Origin: Clostridia bacterium
GTDB taxonomy: Bacteria > Bacillota > Clostridia > Oscillospirales > CAG-382
Length of the DNA stretch: 9,412 bases
Direction: 5' to 3'
Assembly: GCA_017501055.1 (NCBI GenBank)
Contig: JAFVXP010000098.1
Coordinates: forward strand, 1-9,412
The position numbers and the translations under genes are program-made. Below, piece by piece: positions 1 through 6,628 of this stretch; the first letter of the stretch is position 1; each line of letters begins with the position of its first letter. Under the pieces are notes generated by a model, which was given only the letters and a program-made list of their open reading frames with translations, made no database searches and was not told the DNA's origin.

Positions 1-339
1 CGTCTTTCCGGCTATGAGCCTGACATTGATATCATGGTGGAGTACACCGGACTTCGTCCCGGCGAAAAGCTCTATGAAGAGCTTTTGATGAAGACCGAAA
101 CGCTTGATATGACCGAAAATAAGATGATCTTCATCGAGCGTGATACTCCTCTCACACGTGAACAGGTAGACGAAAAACTTGCTGTCCTTAAACAAGCCGT
201 TGAAGAATCCAAATGCGAGATCGGCTCTGCAAAGGTTAAGGAAGCGGTCAAATCCGTCGTTCCCACCTTCCGTGAACCCAACGAAATCAATAAAGACGCC
301 GCTTCTTCCAACGAAATGAAGGAAGCAAAGGTTAATTAA
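1..339 (+). CDS. C-terminal fragment of CapD/EpsC-like nucleotide-sugar dehydratase/epimerase
   Basis: The frame is open from the first base and ends at TAA 337-339, so the gene begins before the window; 112 codons are visible. Residues 13-28 of the fragment read V-E-Y-T-G-L-R-P-G-E-K-L-Y-E-E-L. This is the hallmark C-terminal motif of the CapD/FlaA1/EpsC family of NAD(P)-dependent UDP-N-acetylhexosamine 4,6-dehydratases, which make modified sugars for capsule, exopolysaccharide or glycans. Long members are membrane-anchored enzymes of about 600 residues; the length of this one cannot be seen. The catalytic and Rossmann regions lie outside the window. The last 50 or so residues form a charged Lys/Glu/Ala-rich tail that looks poorly conserved. 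The ATG at codon 12 is internal and not a start. Family assignment is firm; the exact sugar substrate is not determinable. Confidence 0.88.
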   Translation, partial: RLSGYEPDIDIMVEYTGLRPGEKLYEELLMKTETLDMTENKMIFIERDTPLTREQVDEKLAVLKQAVEESKCEIGSAKVKEAVKSVVPTFREPNEINKDAASSNEMKEAKVN

Positions 340-348
340 AAAATTCTC

Positions 349-377
349 TTGACAAACTAAAATCCTAATGATACAAT
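349..377 (+). promoter_or_regulatory. Sigma-A type promoter of the GntR-ABC operon
   Basis: TTGACA at 349-354 matches the -35 consensus exactly. TACAAT at 372-377 matches the -10 in five of six positions, and the spacer is 17 bases. Transcription should start near 383-385, inside the palindrome that follows. The -35 begins only ten bases after the stop of the upstream sugar dehydratase gene. A promoter this strong directly ahead of a palindrome suggests a gene set that is held off by a repressor and gives high output when released. Confidence 0.85.
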
Positions 378-404
378 AAGTGTGCTATCTGAGATAGCAC
401 ACTT
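378..404 (+). promoter_or_regulatory. Perfect 27-nt palindromic operator, probable YtrA-type GntR site
   Basis: The arms AAGTGTGCTATCT (378-390) and AGATAGCACACTT (392-404) are exact reverse complements around a single G at 391. The palindrome abuts the -10 box and covers the expected transcription start, which suits repression by the GntR protein encoded 22 bases downstream. Within it, AGTGTG and CACACT are separated by 13 bases. From memory, the Bacillus subtilis YtrA operator is described as AGTGTA-13 bases-TACACT, so layout and bases agree closely. Autorepression is therefore inferred, not shown. Confidence 0.82.
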
Positions 405-414
405 TTCTTATTTT
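378..414 (+). terminator. Possible intrinsic terminator for the upstream dehydratase gene (same hairpin as operator)
   Basis: As RNA the palindrome folds into an 11-bp stem (378-388 with 394-404) with a CUGAG loop, followed by the T-rich stretch TTTTCTTATTTT (403-414). This lies 38 bases after the dehydratase stop, where a terminator would be expected, and no other candidate is present. Transcripts from the promoter at 349-377 should start around 384 and would lack most of the left arm, so they should escape termination. The stem is only moderately GC-rich and the T-tract is interrupted. Confidence 0.45.
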
Positions 415-425
415 GAGGTAACACG

Positions 426-797
426 ATGTTTGTGATCGACAATTCGAGCAAAACTCCAATTTACGAACAAATAAAAACGCAGATACTTGCGCTTGTTTCA
501 AGCGGAGTTTTAAAACCGGGCGATAAATTGCCCTCGTTGCGTTCGCTTTCATCGTCGATGAGCCTCAATATCAACACCATCAAAAAGGTTTTTTCGGAGC
601 TTGAAAACGACGGAGTGATAATATCCGTTCTCGGAAGCGGTAGCTACGTTTCCGATAATGCTGTAAGAAACCCGAAAATTCTTGAAAAAGCCGAAAACGA
701 ACTGACCGAAGCGCTGCGGTCGGCAAAATCGGTGGGTGTTACAAAAGAAGAGGTCCTTTCTTTGGTAGAAAAAATCTATGAGGAGGAAATCCGATGA
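426..797 (+). CDS. GntR-family transcriptional repressor, YtrA subfamily
   Basis: A 123-residue DNA-binding regulator. Residues 11-75 are a GntR winged helix: P-I-Y-E-Q-I-K near 11-17, then the signature from LPSLRSL (35-41) through N-I-N-T-I-K-K-V (48-55) to E-L-E-N-D-G (58-63), and the wing GSGSYV at 70-75. Residues 78-123 form a short helical tail, presumably for dimerisation, with no sugar or acid effector domain. That size and layout define the YtrA subfamily, which usually sits first in operons for ABC transporters. The start has GAGG at 415-418, seven bases ahead. The stop overlaps the ATPase start as ATGA (794-797), indicating translational coupling. It probably represses its own operon through the palindrome at 378-404. 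The inducing signal is unknown; in Bacillus, YtrA responds to antibiotics that block the lipid II cycle. Confidence 0.92.
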   Translation: MFVIDNSSKTPIYEQIKTQILALVSSGVLKPGDKLPSLRSLSSSMSLNINTIKKVFSELENDGVIISVLGSGSYVSDNAVRNPKILEKAENELTEALRSAKSVGVTKEEVLSLVEKIYEEEIR

Positions 798-1711
798 TAA
801 AAATAGATGGTGTTTCAAAAAGCTACGGCAAATTGAAGGTTCTTAACGATATAACTCTCACGGTAAATAACGGTTCCATCTACGGTCTTATCGGTTATAA
901 CGGAGCAGGTAAGACAACGCTTTTGAACATAGTTTCGGGCCTTTTTAAGCCTGATAAGGGAACGGTGTCTATCGAGCTTAATAGAAAAATGCATAAACCG
1001 TTTGACGATCCTTGCGTTAAACGTGCACTGTATTACGTCACCGACGATCTCTATTATTTTCCGAACACGAATCTTGTCGGTATGCGTGATTTCTATTGCG
1101 GAATGTATCCAAATTGGAGTGACACAAGCTTTAAAAAGCTGGTTGATCTCTTCGGCATCGACCCGAATAAACGTATATCCGATTTTTCAAAAGGTATGAA
1201 ACGTCAATCGGCAATAATTCTTGCAATGTCTGCCAGACCCGAATATCTTTTGCTTGACGAAAGCTTTGACGGACTTGATCCCAACATAAGAACGATAGTA
1301 GGCGGACTTTTAACAGAATATATTGCCGAAACGGAAGGTTCGGTAATAGCCGCATCGCATAATCTTTTCGAGCTTGAAAGTATTTGCGATTCTCTTGGTA
1401 TGATAAACGGTACAAACCTTCTTCATACGGGCGATATCGAGGATATAAAAGCAACGGCGAAAAAATACCGTGTTGCCGTTAATTCTCCGCTCGATACCGA
1501 TACGGTAGAATCACTCAACCTTAAATTTTTTAAAAACGAGGGCAATATCTATACGTTCCAAAGCTCCGAACCCGAGGATAAGATAAAATCCGCCTTTTTA
1601 AAGGACAGAGAGCTTCTTCTTTTCGAAAGCTTTGGTATGACCTTAAACGAAATATTCATTTACGAAACGGAGGGCAAGGGAAATGAAATTGAAGGCATAT
1701 TCGCAGAATAA
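794..1711 (+). CDS. ABC transporter ATP-binding protein (YtrB/BcrA-like)
   Basis: A 305-residue cytoplasmic ATPase that should power the permease encoded next. The Walker A motif GYNGAGKTT is at 34-42, the signature FSKGMKRQ at 131-138 replaces the usual LSGGQ, and Walker B YLLLDE is at 151-156 with catalytic Glu156. The D-loop G-L-D-P is at 160-163 and the switch His is H189. All catalytic positions are present, so it should be active. The signature form and the extra C-terminal stretch of about 90 residues (215-305) are typical of BcrA/YtrB-type drug and peptide exporters. Walker B is followed by Ser-Phe where Pro-Phe or Pro-Thr is common. The ribosome site AGGAGG (781-786) lies inside the end of the regulator gene. 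The 3' end overlaps the permease gene by 29 bases. Confidence 0.94.
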   Translation: MIKIDGVSKSYGKLKVLNDITLTVNNGSIYGLIGYNGAGKTTLLNIVSGLFKPDKGTVSIELNRKMHKPFDDPCVKRALYYVTDDLYYFPNTNLVGMRDFYCGMYPNWSDTSFKKLVDLFGIDPNKRISDFSKGMKRQSAIILAMSARPEYLLLDESFDGLDPNIRTIVGGLLTEYIAETEGSVIAASHNLFELESICDSLGMINGTNLLHTGDIEDIKATAKKYRVAVNSPLDTDTVESLNLKFFKNEGNIYTFQSSEPEDKIKSAFLKDRELLLFESFGMTLNEIFIYETEGKGNEIEGIFAE

Positions 1712-3854
1712 CCCTGCAAAGCATCTTGTATTACACACAGTAAAACGTTTTCTCTGGCTTCCTTTCGCAATCCTCGTTTTAAGCGGATTCGTTTTCGCAG
1801 GAACAGAAATATTAATGGAAAACCGCATTTTGAAAATGCTTATCACAACGGCGACAGGCTCTTTATACGGCTTTAATAACGAAGAGTTCTGGCCCTATTT
1901 TCCGTATTTTCTAATCTTCTTTTCCGTTCTTTCTGCATACGTTATGTTTGCCTTCCTTTTCAAAAAGAAAAGCTCGCAGGCGATGCTTTTAACGGGTGTT
2001 TCAAGAACCACACTGTTTTTTACAAGATATATCTACGGACTCTTGTCAACGATAATACCTGTTTTAAGTATGATGTTGTTGATGCTCGCACTCGGCGCAA
2101 GCAACTTTGAAAACGGAACTCCTTTCGCCGAAAACACGGGAATGATGCTGGTGATAGTCTGTCTGACGGTGCTCTATACCTATACCGTTGCGGTCATTGC
2201 GGCAACACTTTGCGGAAGAAAGATCGAATTTTTCGTTGTCAGCATAGTATTCTGCTTTGGAGTTCAGGGATTATTGCTTTTTGCCGTGCTTATGTGTGCA
2301 TCTTTCCTTAACGGGTTCGGCTATACGATAAGGGACGAATCTAACCTGCCTTACAGATTTCCGGAGCTGTTTGATAAATATTCGGATCTGTCAATAAATA
2401 CTCTCTTCAAAAATGCTTACAGCGAATACCCCCGATCGGGATATAAAGTACCCGAAAACGATTACGGTAATGTTGACCTTTCGGTATACGGTTCGCAAGC
2501 AATATGGCTTTTTGTTATAACTCTTGCGCTTGTCTGCCTTGCGTTGTATATCTTTAAAAACCGCAAAGCCGAATTCGACGGCAAGCCGAATTCGAACAAG
2601 GCTTTATCGGCTGTATGCTCGGTAATAATATCGCTTGTGCTTTCGTCGCTTATGCTGTTTGCAGGCAAAAGCGCAGGTATACTGTGCGGTATGGCGGTCT
2701 TGTTTATCGTCCTCTGCGGAGCAGGCTTTATGTTCTTCAACGGTACGGCAAGAAAAGCGGCGGTATCGCTTAAATATTCACTTTCGGGTGTTGTATTGAT
2801 AGCAGTATTGATTCTCGGTCTGCATTTCGATGTTTTCGGATATTCCTCTAAAACACCCGATATTTCGGAGATAGAATCGGTTCGAATGAGCTGGAAATGC
2901 GACGGCGACTACTTTACGGGCAAGGGAACGTCGGGCTTTGAAAGCTTATTGCAGGCAACCTACGTTGATTTCGAAAACTTCCCGGAGCTTACCGAAGAAG
3001 CCGACGTAAAGAAAGCCATCGAAGTGCACAAAATGATAATTGAAGACGGCTCACGTGAAGCAACGGGATATGACTTAGAAAACTATTCCGATACGGTCGT
3101 CAATACCGATTACCATATCGTCTACAAGCTCAAAGACGGAACAGAGATGGTACGTTTTTACAGACAGATGAAGCTTTCAACGCTTTTCAAAACCTATGCT
3201 ATGGAAGAAACTGCTCCGTATAAAGAGGTTTTGGAGAATAATCTTGTAAACCCATACAACCTCGGCTTTCATGAATATGAAAATTCCACATTTGCGCTTT
3301 CGGATAATATGCTTTCCAACGCAGTTCCGATAGAACTGACTGCCGAAGAAAAGACAGAGCTTATCAATGCTCTTGCCACCGACAAGGCAGACGAGAGCTT
3401 TGAAGAACGCTACCACCCCGAAAAAGAATGTGTCGGCGTGCTTTGGCGTTCCTTCCAAGACGACGGCGTTAAAATACGTACGGGCAGTATGGTATTGATA
3501 TACGAGCAGGATAAAAATACGCTTGATTGGCTTGAAGAGAAAGATTTTACAAACGCGTTTTCGGCGGATTATACCGTAAAATCAATAGAGATATTCAAGC
3601 TTAACTATTACGTTAATGAATTCGTAAGCGAAATGGCGGTGGACAGAATCTATAAGCCTGAATTTAATCAGGATATGTTCATCGGCGCACGCTCGGGTAT
3701 AAAGGTACGTGACGTTGATGAAAACGAATTCGGTTCTATCCTTCAAAAAACACGCTTGCATTATTTTACGGACAAAGGAAATGAATTCGCCGTTATAACC
3801 CTTATCAATAAAAACGGTGAAGAAATAAAGACAACGAAATATCTTGTTGACTGA
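1683..3854 (+). CDS. ABC transporter permease with large C-terminal extracytoplasmic domain
   Basis: A 723-residue membrane protein and the only permease of the operon. Hydrophobic segments lie near residues 23-43, 72-93, 117-138, 154-177, 183-208, 274-291, 307-327, 331-352 and 362-382, nine in all. With the N-terminus inside, this places the remaining residues (about 383-723) outside the cell. That C-terminal domain is polar, rich in acidic and aromatic residues, and shows no catalytic motif I recognise; it may resemble uncharacterised domains (DUF6449-like, from memory) seen in permeases beside YtrA regulators. The loop at 209-273, between segments 5 and 6, is also long and should face outside. 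The start is supported by GGAGGG at 1669-1674, eight bases ahead and inside the ATPase gene. It presumably pairs with the ATPase as a homodimer. Substrate unknown; export or sensing of an envelope-active compound is an inference from the regulator type. Confidence 0.83.
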   Translation: MKLKAYSQNNPAKHLVLHTVKRFLWLPFAILVLSGFVFAGTEILMENRILKMLITTATGSLYGFNNEEFWPYFPYFLIFFSVLSAYVMFAFLFKKKSSQAMLLTGVSRTTLFFTRYIYGLLSTIIPVLSMMLLMLALGASNFENGTPFAENTGMMLVIVCLTVLYTYTVAVIAATLCGRKIEFFVVSIVFCFGVQGLLLFAVLMCASFLNGFGYTIRDESNLPYRFPELFDKYSDLSINTLFKNAYSEYPRSGYKVPENDYGNVDLSVYGSQAIWLFVITLALVCLALYIFKNRKAEFDGKPNSNKALSAVCSVIISLVLSSLMLFAGKSAGILCGMAVLFIVLCGAGFMFFNGTARKAAVSLKYSLSGVVLIAVLILGLHFDVFGYSSKTPDISEIESVRMSWKCDGDYFTGKGTSGFESLLQATYVDFENFPELTEEADVKKAIEVHKMIIEDGSREATGYDLENYSDTVVNTDYHIVYKLKDGTEMVRFYRQMKLSTLFKTYAMEETAPYKEVLENNLVNPYNLGFHEYENSTFALSDNMLSNAVPIELTAEEKTELINALATDKADESFEERYHPEKECVGVLWRSFQDDGVKIRTGSMVLIYEQDKNTLDWLEEKDFTNAFSADYTVKSIEIFKLNYYVNEFVSEMAVDRIYKPEFNQDMFIGARSGIKVRDVDENEFGSILQKTRLHYFTDKGNEFAVITLINKNGEEIKTTKYLVD
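2566..2595. repeat. Short tandem direct repeat, 13-bp unit, 17-bp period
   Basis: AAGCCGAATTCGA occurs at 2566-2578 and again at 2583-2595. The 17-base period is not a multiple of three, so the copies are read in different frames (A-E-F-D versus K-P-N-S-N). It lies in the short loop between membrane segments 6 and 7 of the permease, where sequence is probably tolerant. Confidence 0.6.
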
Positions 3855-3859
3855 CACAC

Positions 3860-3893
3860 AAAAAAGTGATGCGTTTTTACGGATCACTTTTTT
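3860..3893. terminator. Bidirectional intrinsic terminator between convergent operons
   Basis: AAAAAAGTGAT (3860-3870) pairs perfectly with ATCACTTTTTT (3883-3893), an 11-bp stem. The 12-base loop contains a further CGT/ACG pairing (3872-3874 with 3879-3881) capped by TTTT. The stem ends in T runs on both strands, so it can stop the plus-strand ABC operon (stop at 3854) and the minus-strand ilvBN-phosphatase operon. The right arm overlaps the stop codon of the phosphatase gene at 3884-3886. Confidence 0.88.
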
Positions 3894-4399
3894 ATACGTT
3901 TTATTATTAAATATGAAATATATCCGCAGACACTTCCTATTATCGAGCCTGCAAGAACGTCGCTCGGGAAATGGAGATATAAATAAAGCCGTGAAAATGC
4001 AATGAGAAGGGCAAGAACAAGCGCAAAAGCACCGTATTTTTTGTTGTTGCAGAATATGGCAACAGAAGCCGCAAACGAAGCCGAGCTGTGCCCCGAAGGG
4101 AAGGAAAAATCCGTCGGCTTGTCGGTAATAAGCTTTATGCCTTCCGCAAGGTCAAAAGGACGTGTTCTTGCAATCAACGGCTTTAACGTGATATTTGTCA
4201 CCACAAGATTAAAAATCAACGCCAAACAAATTGCAGTGCCGATCCTTCTTGTCTTCTTGAAAAACAATAGCGTGACACCCGTTAATATCCAGATCCAGCC
4301 TGCATCGCCCAAGAAGGTTATAAATTTCATAACCGAATCAAGCAACGGGCAGGAGAGATATTCTCTTATAAAATCAAGTATTGCAAATTCAAAGCTCAT
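3884..4399 (-). CDS. PAP2-superfamily membrane phosphatase (lipid phosphate/undecaprenyl-PP phosphatase-like)
   Basis: A 171-residue membrane protein carrying the complete three-part PAP2 active site: K73-P-L-I-A-R-T-R80-P81, then PSGH at 101-104 (catalytic base His104), then S136-R137 with H143 and D147 (nucleophile His143). Hydrophobic stretches near 36-47, 54-72, 105-117, 123-135 and 148-165 give the usual multi-pass core with the active site facing outward. Family members dephosphorylate undecaprenyl pyrophosphate (BcrC), phosphatidylglycerol phosphate or phosphatidic acid; sequence alone does not decide which. The ATG lies one base after the ilvN stop, and no ribosome binding site is visible ahead of it, so translation probably depends on ribosomes finishing ilvN. 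The gene ends in the shared terminator. Family call is firm, substrate is not. Confidence 0.92.
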   Translation of the reverse strand: MSFEFAILDFIREYLSCPLLDSVMKFITFLGDAGWIWILTGVTLLFFKKTRRIGTAICLALIFNLVVTNITLKPLIARTRPFDLAEGIKLITDKPTDFSFPSGHSSASFAASVAIFCNNKKYGAFALVLALLIAFSRLYLYLHFPSDVLAGSIIGSVCGYISYLIIKRIKK

Positions 4400-4400
4400 A

Positions 4401-4907
4401 TCAGAAATTAATGCTTTGGCGAATCGTCATAGCACCCTTTTCAAGCGAAACGGTGCCCGTTCTGCATATCTCAAGGATAGTGAAATCACGCATAAGGTCG
4501 ATAAAATCGTCTATCCTTCTGCTGTCGTCGGTAAGACGCAACACTATTGAATCCTTGGAATAATCAATAGTCGCCGCACCGAAAGCCTCTGCCGCAGTTT
4601 TAATCTCGTCACGGTCGTTTATATCGTTCTTCATCTTGATAAGCAAAAGCTCACAGCTGACCGAATTGTCGATAGTAAATTCCTTAATAGAGCAAACGTC
4701 GGGAAGCTTGTAAAGCTGGTTGACAAGCTGTTGCTTGCCGTTTTCGTCACCGTCAAACTTAACGGTGATTCTCGAAAATTCGTTAGATTCGGTCTCGCTC
4801 ACCGTCAACGAGCTTATGTTAAACTGTCTGCGTCTGAACATACTTGTAACTCTGTTCAAAACACCGAATTGGTTTTTAACCAAAACAGCGATAGTATATC
4901 TGTTCAT
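4401..4907 (-). CDS. ilvN: Acetolactate synthase small (regulatory) subunit
   Basis: A 168-residue cytoplasmic regulatory partner of the catalytic subunit encoded just upstream. Residues 3-75 are an ACT domain beginning with the family motif V-K-N-Q-F-G-V-L-N-R-V (10-20) and F-N-I-S-S-L-T-V (29-36). Gly15 and Asn30 align with Gly14 and Asn29 of E. coli IlvH, which line the valine site, so feedback inhibition by valine is likely retained. The second half (about 80-168) matches the usual C-terminal ALS regulatory domain, and the length is normal for the ilvN/ilvH family. AGGAG (RC of 4914-4918) lies six bases ahead of the ATG and inside the last codons of ilvB; the ilvB stop is one base from the start, so the two subunits are coupled. 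Confidence 0.95.
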   Translation of the reverse strand: MNRYTIAVLVKNQFGVLNRVTSMFRRRQFNISSLTVSETESNEFSRITVKFDGDENGKQQLVNQLYKLPDVCSIKEFTIDNSVSCELLLIKMKNDINDRDEIKTAAEAFGAATIDYSKDSIVLRLTDDSRRIDDFIDLMRDFTILEICRTGTVSLEKGAMTIRQSINF

Positions 4908-4908
4908 C

Positions 4909-6576
4909 TTAATCTCCTGTTTTTACGATCATTTCGTCAAAGCTTCCGTTTGGGGGAAGCATCGGCAAAACGAACTCGTCTTTGTCTATCTTGCAATCGA
5001 TAATATAAGGTCCGTTATGGGAAAATGCCTTGTCAAGCGCAGATTCAAGCGTTTGCATATCACAAACACTCTCTCCTTCTGCACCGAAAGCCTTCGCAAT
5101 GGCAACGAAATCGGATTTTCTGTCAAGCGTTGTGTTTGAATAATGCTTGTTGAAGAACAAGGTCTGCCATTGTCTAACCATTCCGAGAACGCCGTTATTC
5201 ATAATAACGATAACGATCGGAACGTTATACGTAACCGCCGTTGCAAGCTCCTGAAGTGACATACCAAAGCTTCCGTCACCGCTTATAAGAACGCTTCTCT
5301 CGCCCGTACCGAACGCCGCACCGATAGCCGCACCAAGTCCAAAGCCCATAGTGCCCAAACCGCCCGAGGTTAAAAACCTACGGCTCTTTTTGAATACCAA
5401 ATTCTGAGCCGACCAAATTTGGTGCTGTCCGACGTCGGTGGCAACAGCAGTATTTTCGCCAATGCGTGCGTTGATGGCGGAAATAAGGTTCTTTGGCGTA
5501 AGACCTTCACGCTTGTCCGATAGCTTTTCTTCTTCAATCTTTAATGAATCGATCTTCTTCTGCCAATCGGGCAGACTTTTTTTGTTTATAAGAGGTAAGA
5601 GCTTTATAAGTGTTTCTTTAAGGTCGCCCCTAAGGGAGATTGCCGAATTGACCGTCTTGTTAAGCTCCGAACCGTCAATGTCAATATGTATTATCTTCGA
5701 TTTGGGTGCGAATTTATGTCTATTACCCGTCGAACGGTCGTTAAAACGAACGCCGAGAGCAATTATAACGTCGGCATCGTTCATTGCGGTCGTGCAGGCA
5801 TAATGCCCGTGCATACCCTGCATACCAAGGAAACGGGGGTGGTTGGTCGGTATTGCCGAAAGTCCCATCATCGAACAACCGATAGGGGAATCGAGCTTTT
5901 CTGCAAGCTCAAGTAGCTCGTCCTTCGCATCTGACGAAATAATACCGCCGCCGAAATATATAAAGGGTCTGACAGCTTCATTAATACAATCGGCAGATTG
6001 CTGAATACGAATCTCTTTTGCGGATTGCTTTTCAATGGGTTCAATAGGGGAGGAAGGGGTGTATTCGCATTTTGCAATCTGAACGTCCTTCGGTACGTCG
6101 ATAAGCACGGGTCCGGGTCTGCCCGAAACGGCAAGCCTAAATGCTTCTCTTATCGTGTCCGCAAGAGATTCTACCGAATTAACAAAATAGTTGTGCTTTG
6201 TAATGGGCAGAGTAATACCCGTTATGTCAATTTCCTGAAAGCTGTCGGTACTGATCTGTGTTGTGGGCACGTTTCCGCAGATTATAACCATGGGTACGGA
6301 ATCGAGATGCGCCGTCGCAATACCCGTAACAAGGTTCGTAGCGCCGGGGCCCGAAGTAGATATAACAACGCCTGCCTTACCCGTGGCTCTTGCATAACCG
6401 TCGGCAGCGTGCGCAGCGCCCTGCTCGTGAGCTGTCAAGATATGCTTAATTTTCGATCTGTGCTTATAAAGACTGTCATAAACGTGAAGGATCTGACCGC
6501 CCGGATAACCGAACACGGTGTCTGCACCCTGCTCGATAAGCGTTCTTATTATAATTTCAGCACCCGAAAGTTTCAT
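4909..6576 (-). CDS. ilvB: Acetolactate synthase large (catalytic) subunit
   Basis: This thiamine-diphosphate enzyme joins two pyruvates to acetolactate, or pyruvate plus 2-oxobutyrate to acetohydroxybutyrate, the first common step of valine, leucine and isoleucine synthesis. From the chosen ATG it has 555 residues, a normal length. FGYPGG is at 22-27 and the cofactor-activating Glu51 lies in HEQGAAHAADGYA. The central FAD/regulatory domain includes F-G-G-G-I-I. The ThDP/Mg motif runs from GDGSFGM (433-439) to NN at 460-461, followed by G-M-V-R-Q-W (465-470), which separates acetolactate synthases from related decarboxylases. Two adjacent ATGs exist at 6579 and 6576; AAGGAG at 6583-6588 is six bases from the second and only three from the first, so 6576 is preferred. 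A further upstream TTG (6594) would place the ribosome site inside the gene and is rejected. Confidence 0.96.
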   Translation of the reverse strand: MKLSGAEIIIRTLIEQGADTVFGYPGGQILHVYDSLYKHRSKIKHILTAHEQGAAHAADGYARATGKAGVVISTSGPGATNLVTGIATAHLDSVPMVIICGNVPTTQISTDSFQEIDITGITLPITKHNYFVNSVESLADTIREAFRLAVSGRPGPVLIDVPKDVQIAKCEYTPSSPIEPIEKQSAKEIRIQQSADCINEAVRPFIYFGGGIISSDAKDELLELAEKLDSPIGCSMMGLSAIPTNHPRFLGMQGMHGHYACTTAMNDADVIIALGVRFNDRSTGNRHKFAPKSKIIHIDIDGSELNKTVNSAISLRGDLKETLIKLLPLINKKSLPDWQKKIDSLKIEEEKLSDKREGLTPKNLISAINARIGENTAVATDVGQHQIWSAQNLVFKKSRRFLTSGGLGTMGFGLGAAIGAAFGTGERSVLISGDGSFGMSLQELATAVTYNVPIVIVIMNNGVLGMVRQWQTLFFNKHYSNTTLDRKSDFVAIAKAFGAEGESVCDMQTLESALDKAFSHNGPYIIDCKIDKDEFVLPMLPPNGSFDEMIVKTGD

Positions 6577-6582
6577 CATTTT

Positions 6583-6588
6583 CTCCTT
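6583..6588 (-). promoter_or_regulatory. Ribosome binding site deciding the ilvB start
   Basis: AAGGAG on the minus strand lies six bases ahead of the ATG at 6576 and three ahead of the ATG at 6579. It falls downstream of the in-frame TTG at 6594, which rules that codon out as the main start. Confidence 0.8.
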
Positions 6589-6599
6589 GGTCAATTTTG

Positions 6600-6628
6600 C
6601 TTATAAGGATGAGCAAAGCTTTAAGCAA
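6600..6628 (-). promoter_or_regulatory. Candidate weak promoter for ilvBN
   Basis: On the minus strand TTGCTT (6628 to 6623) is followed after 17 bases by TATAAG (6605 to 6600), which differs from TATAAT at one base. The -35 matches consensus at only three positions. It lies in the 61-base gap between ktrA and ilvB and would give a leader of roughly 15-20 bases. With no terminator after ktrA, readthrough from ktrBA is the alternative source of transcript. Confidence 0.35.

Noticed and set aside
4002..4550. Plus-strand open frame of 182 codons across the phosphatase and ilvN genes
   Set aside because: It is antisense to two genes with complete family motifs and has no protein-like features.
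5998..6606. Long plus-strand open frames opposite ilvB, ktrA and ktrB (for example 5998-6606, 6632-7219 and 7956-8582)
   Set aside because: Their translations have no recognisable domains, they lack ribosome sites, and they lie antisense to well-supported genes; they reflect codon bias of the real strand.
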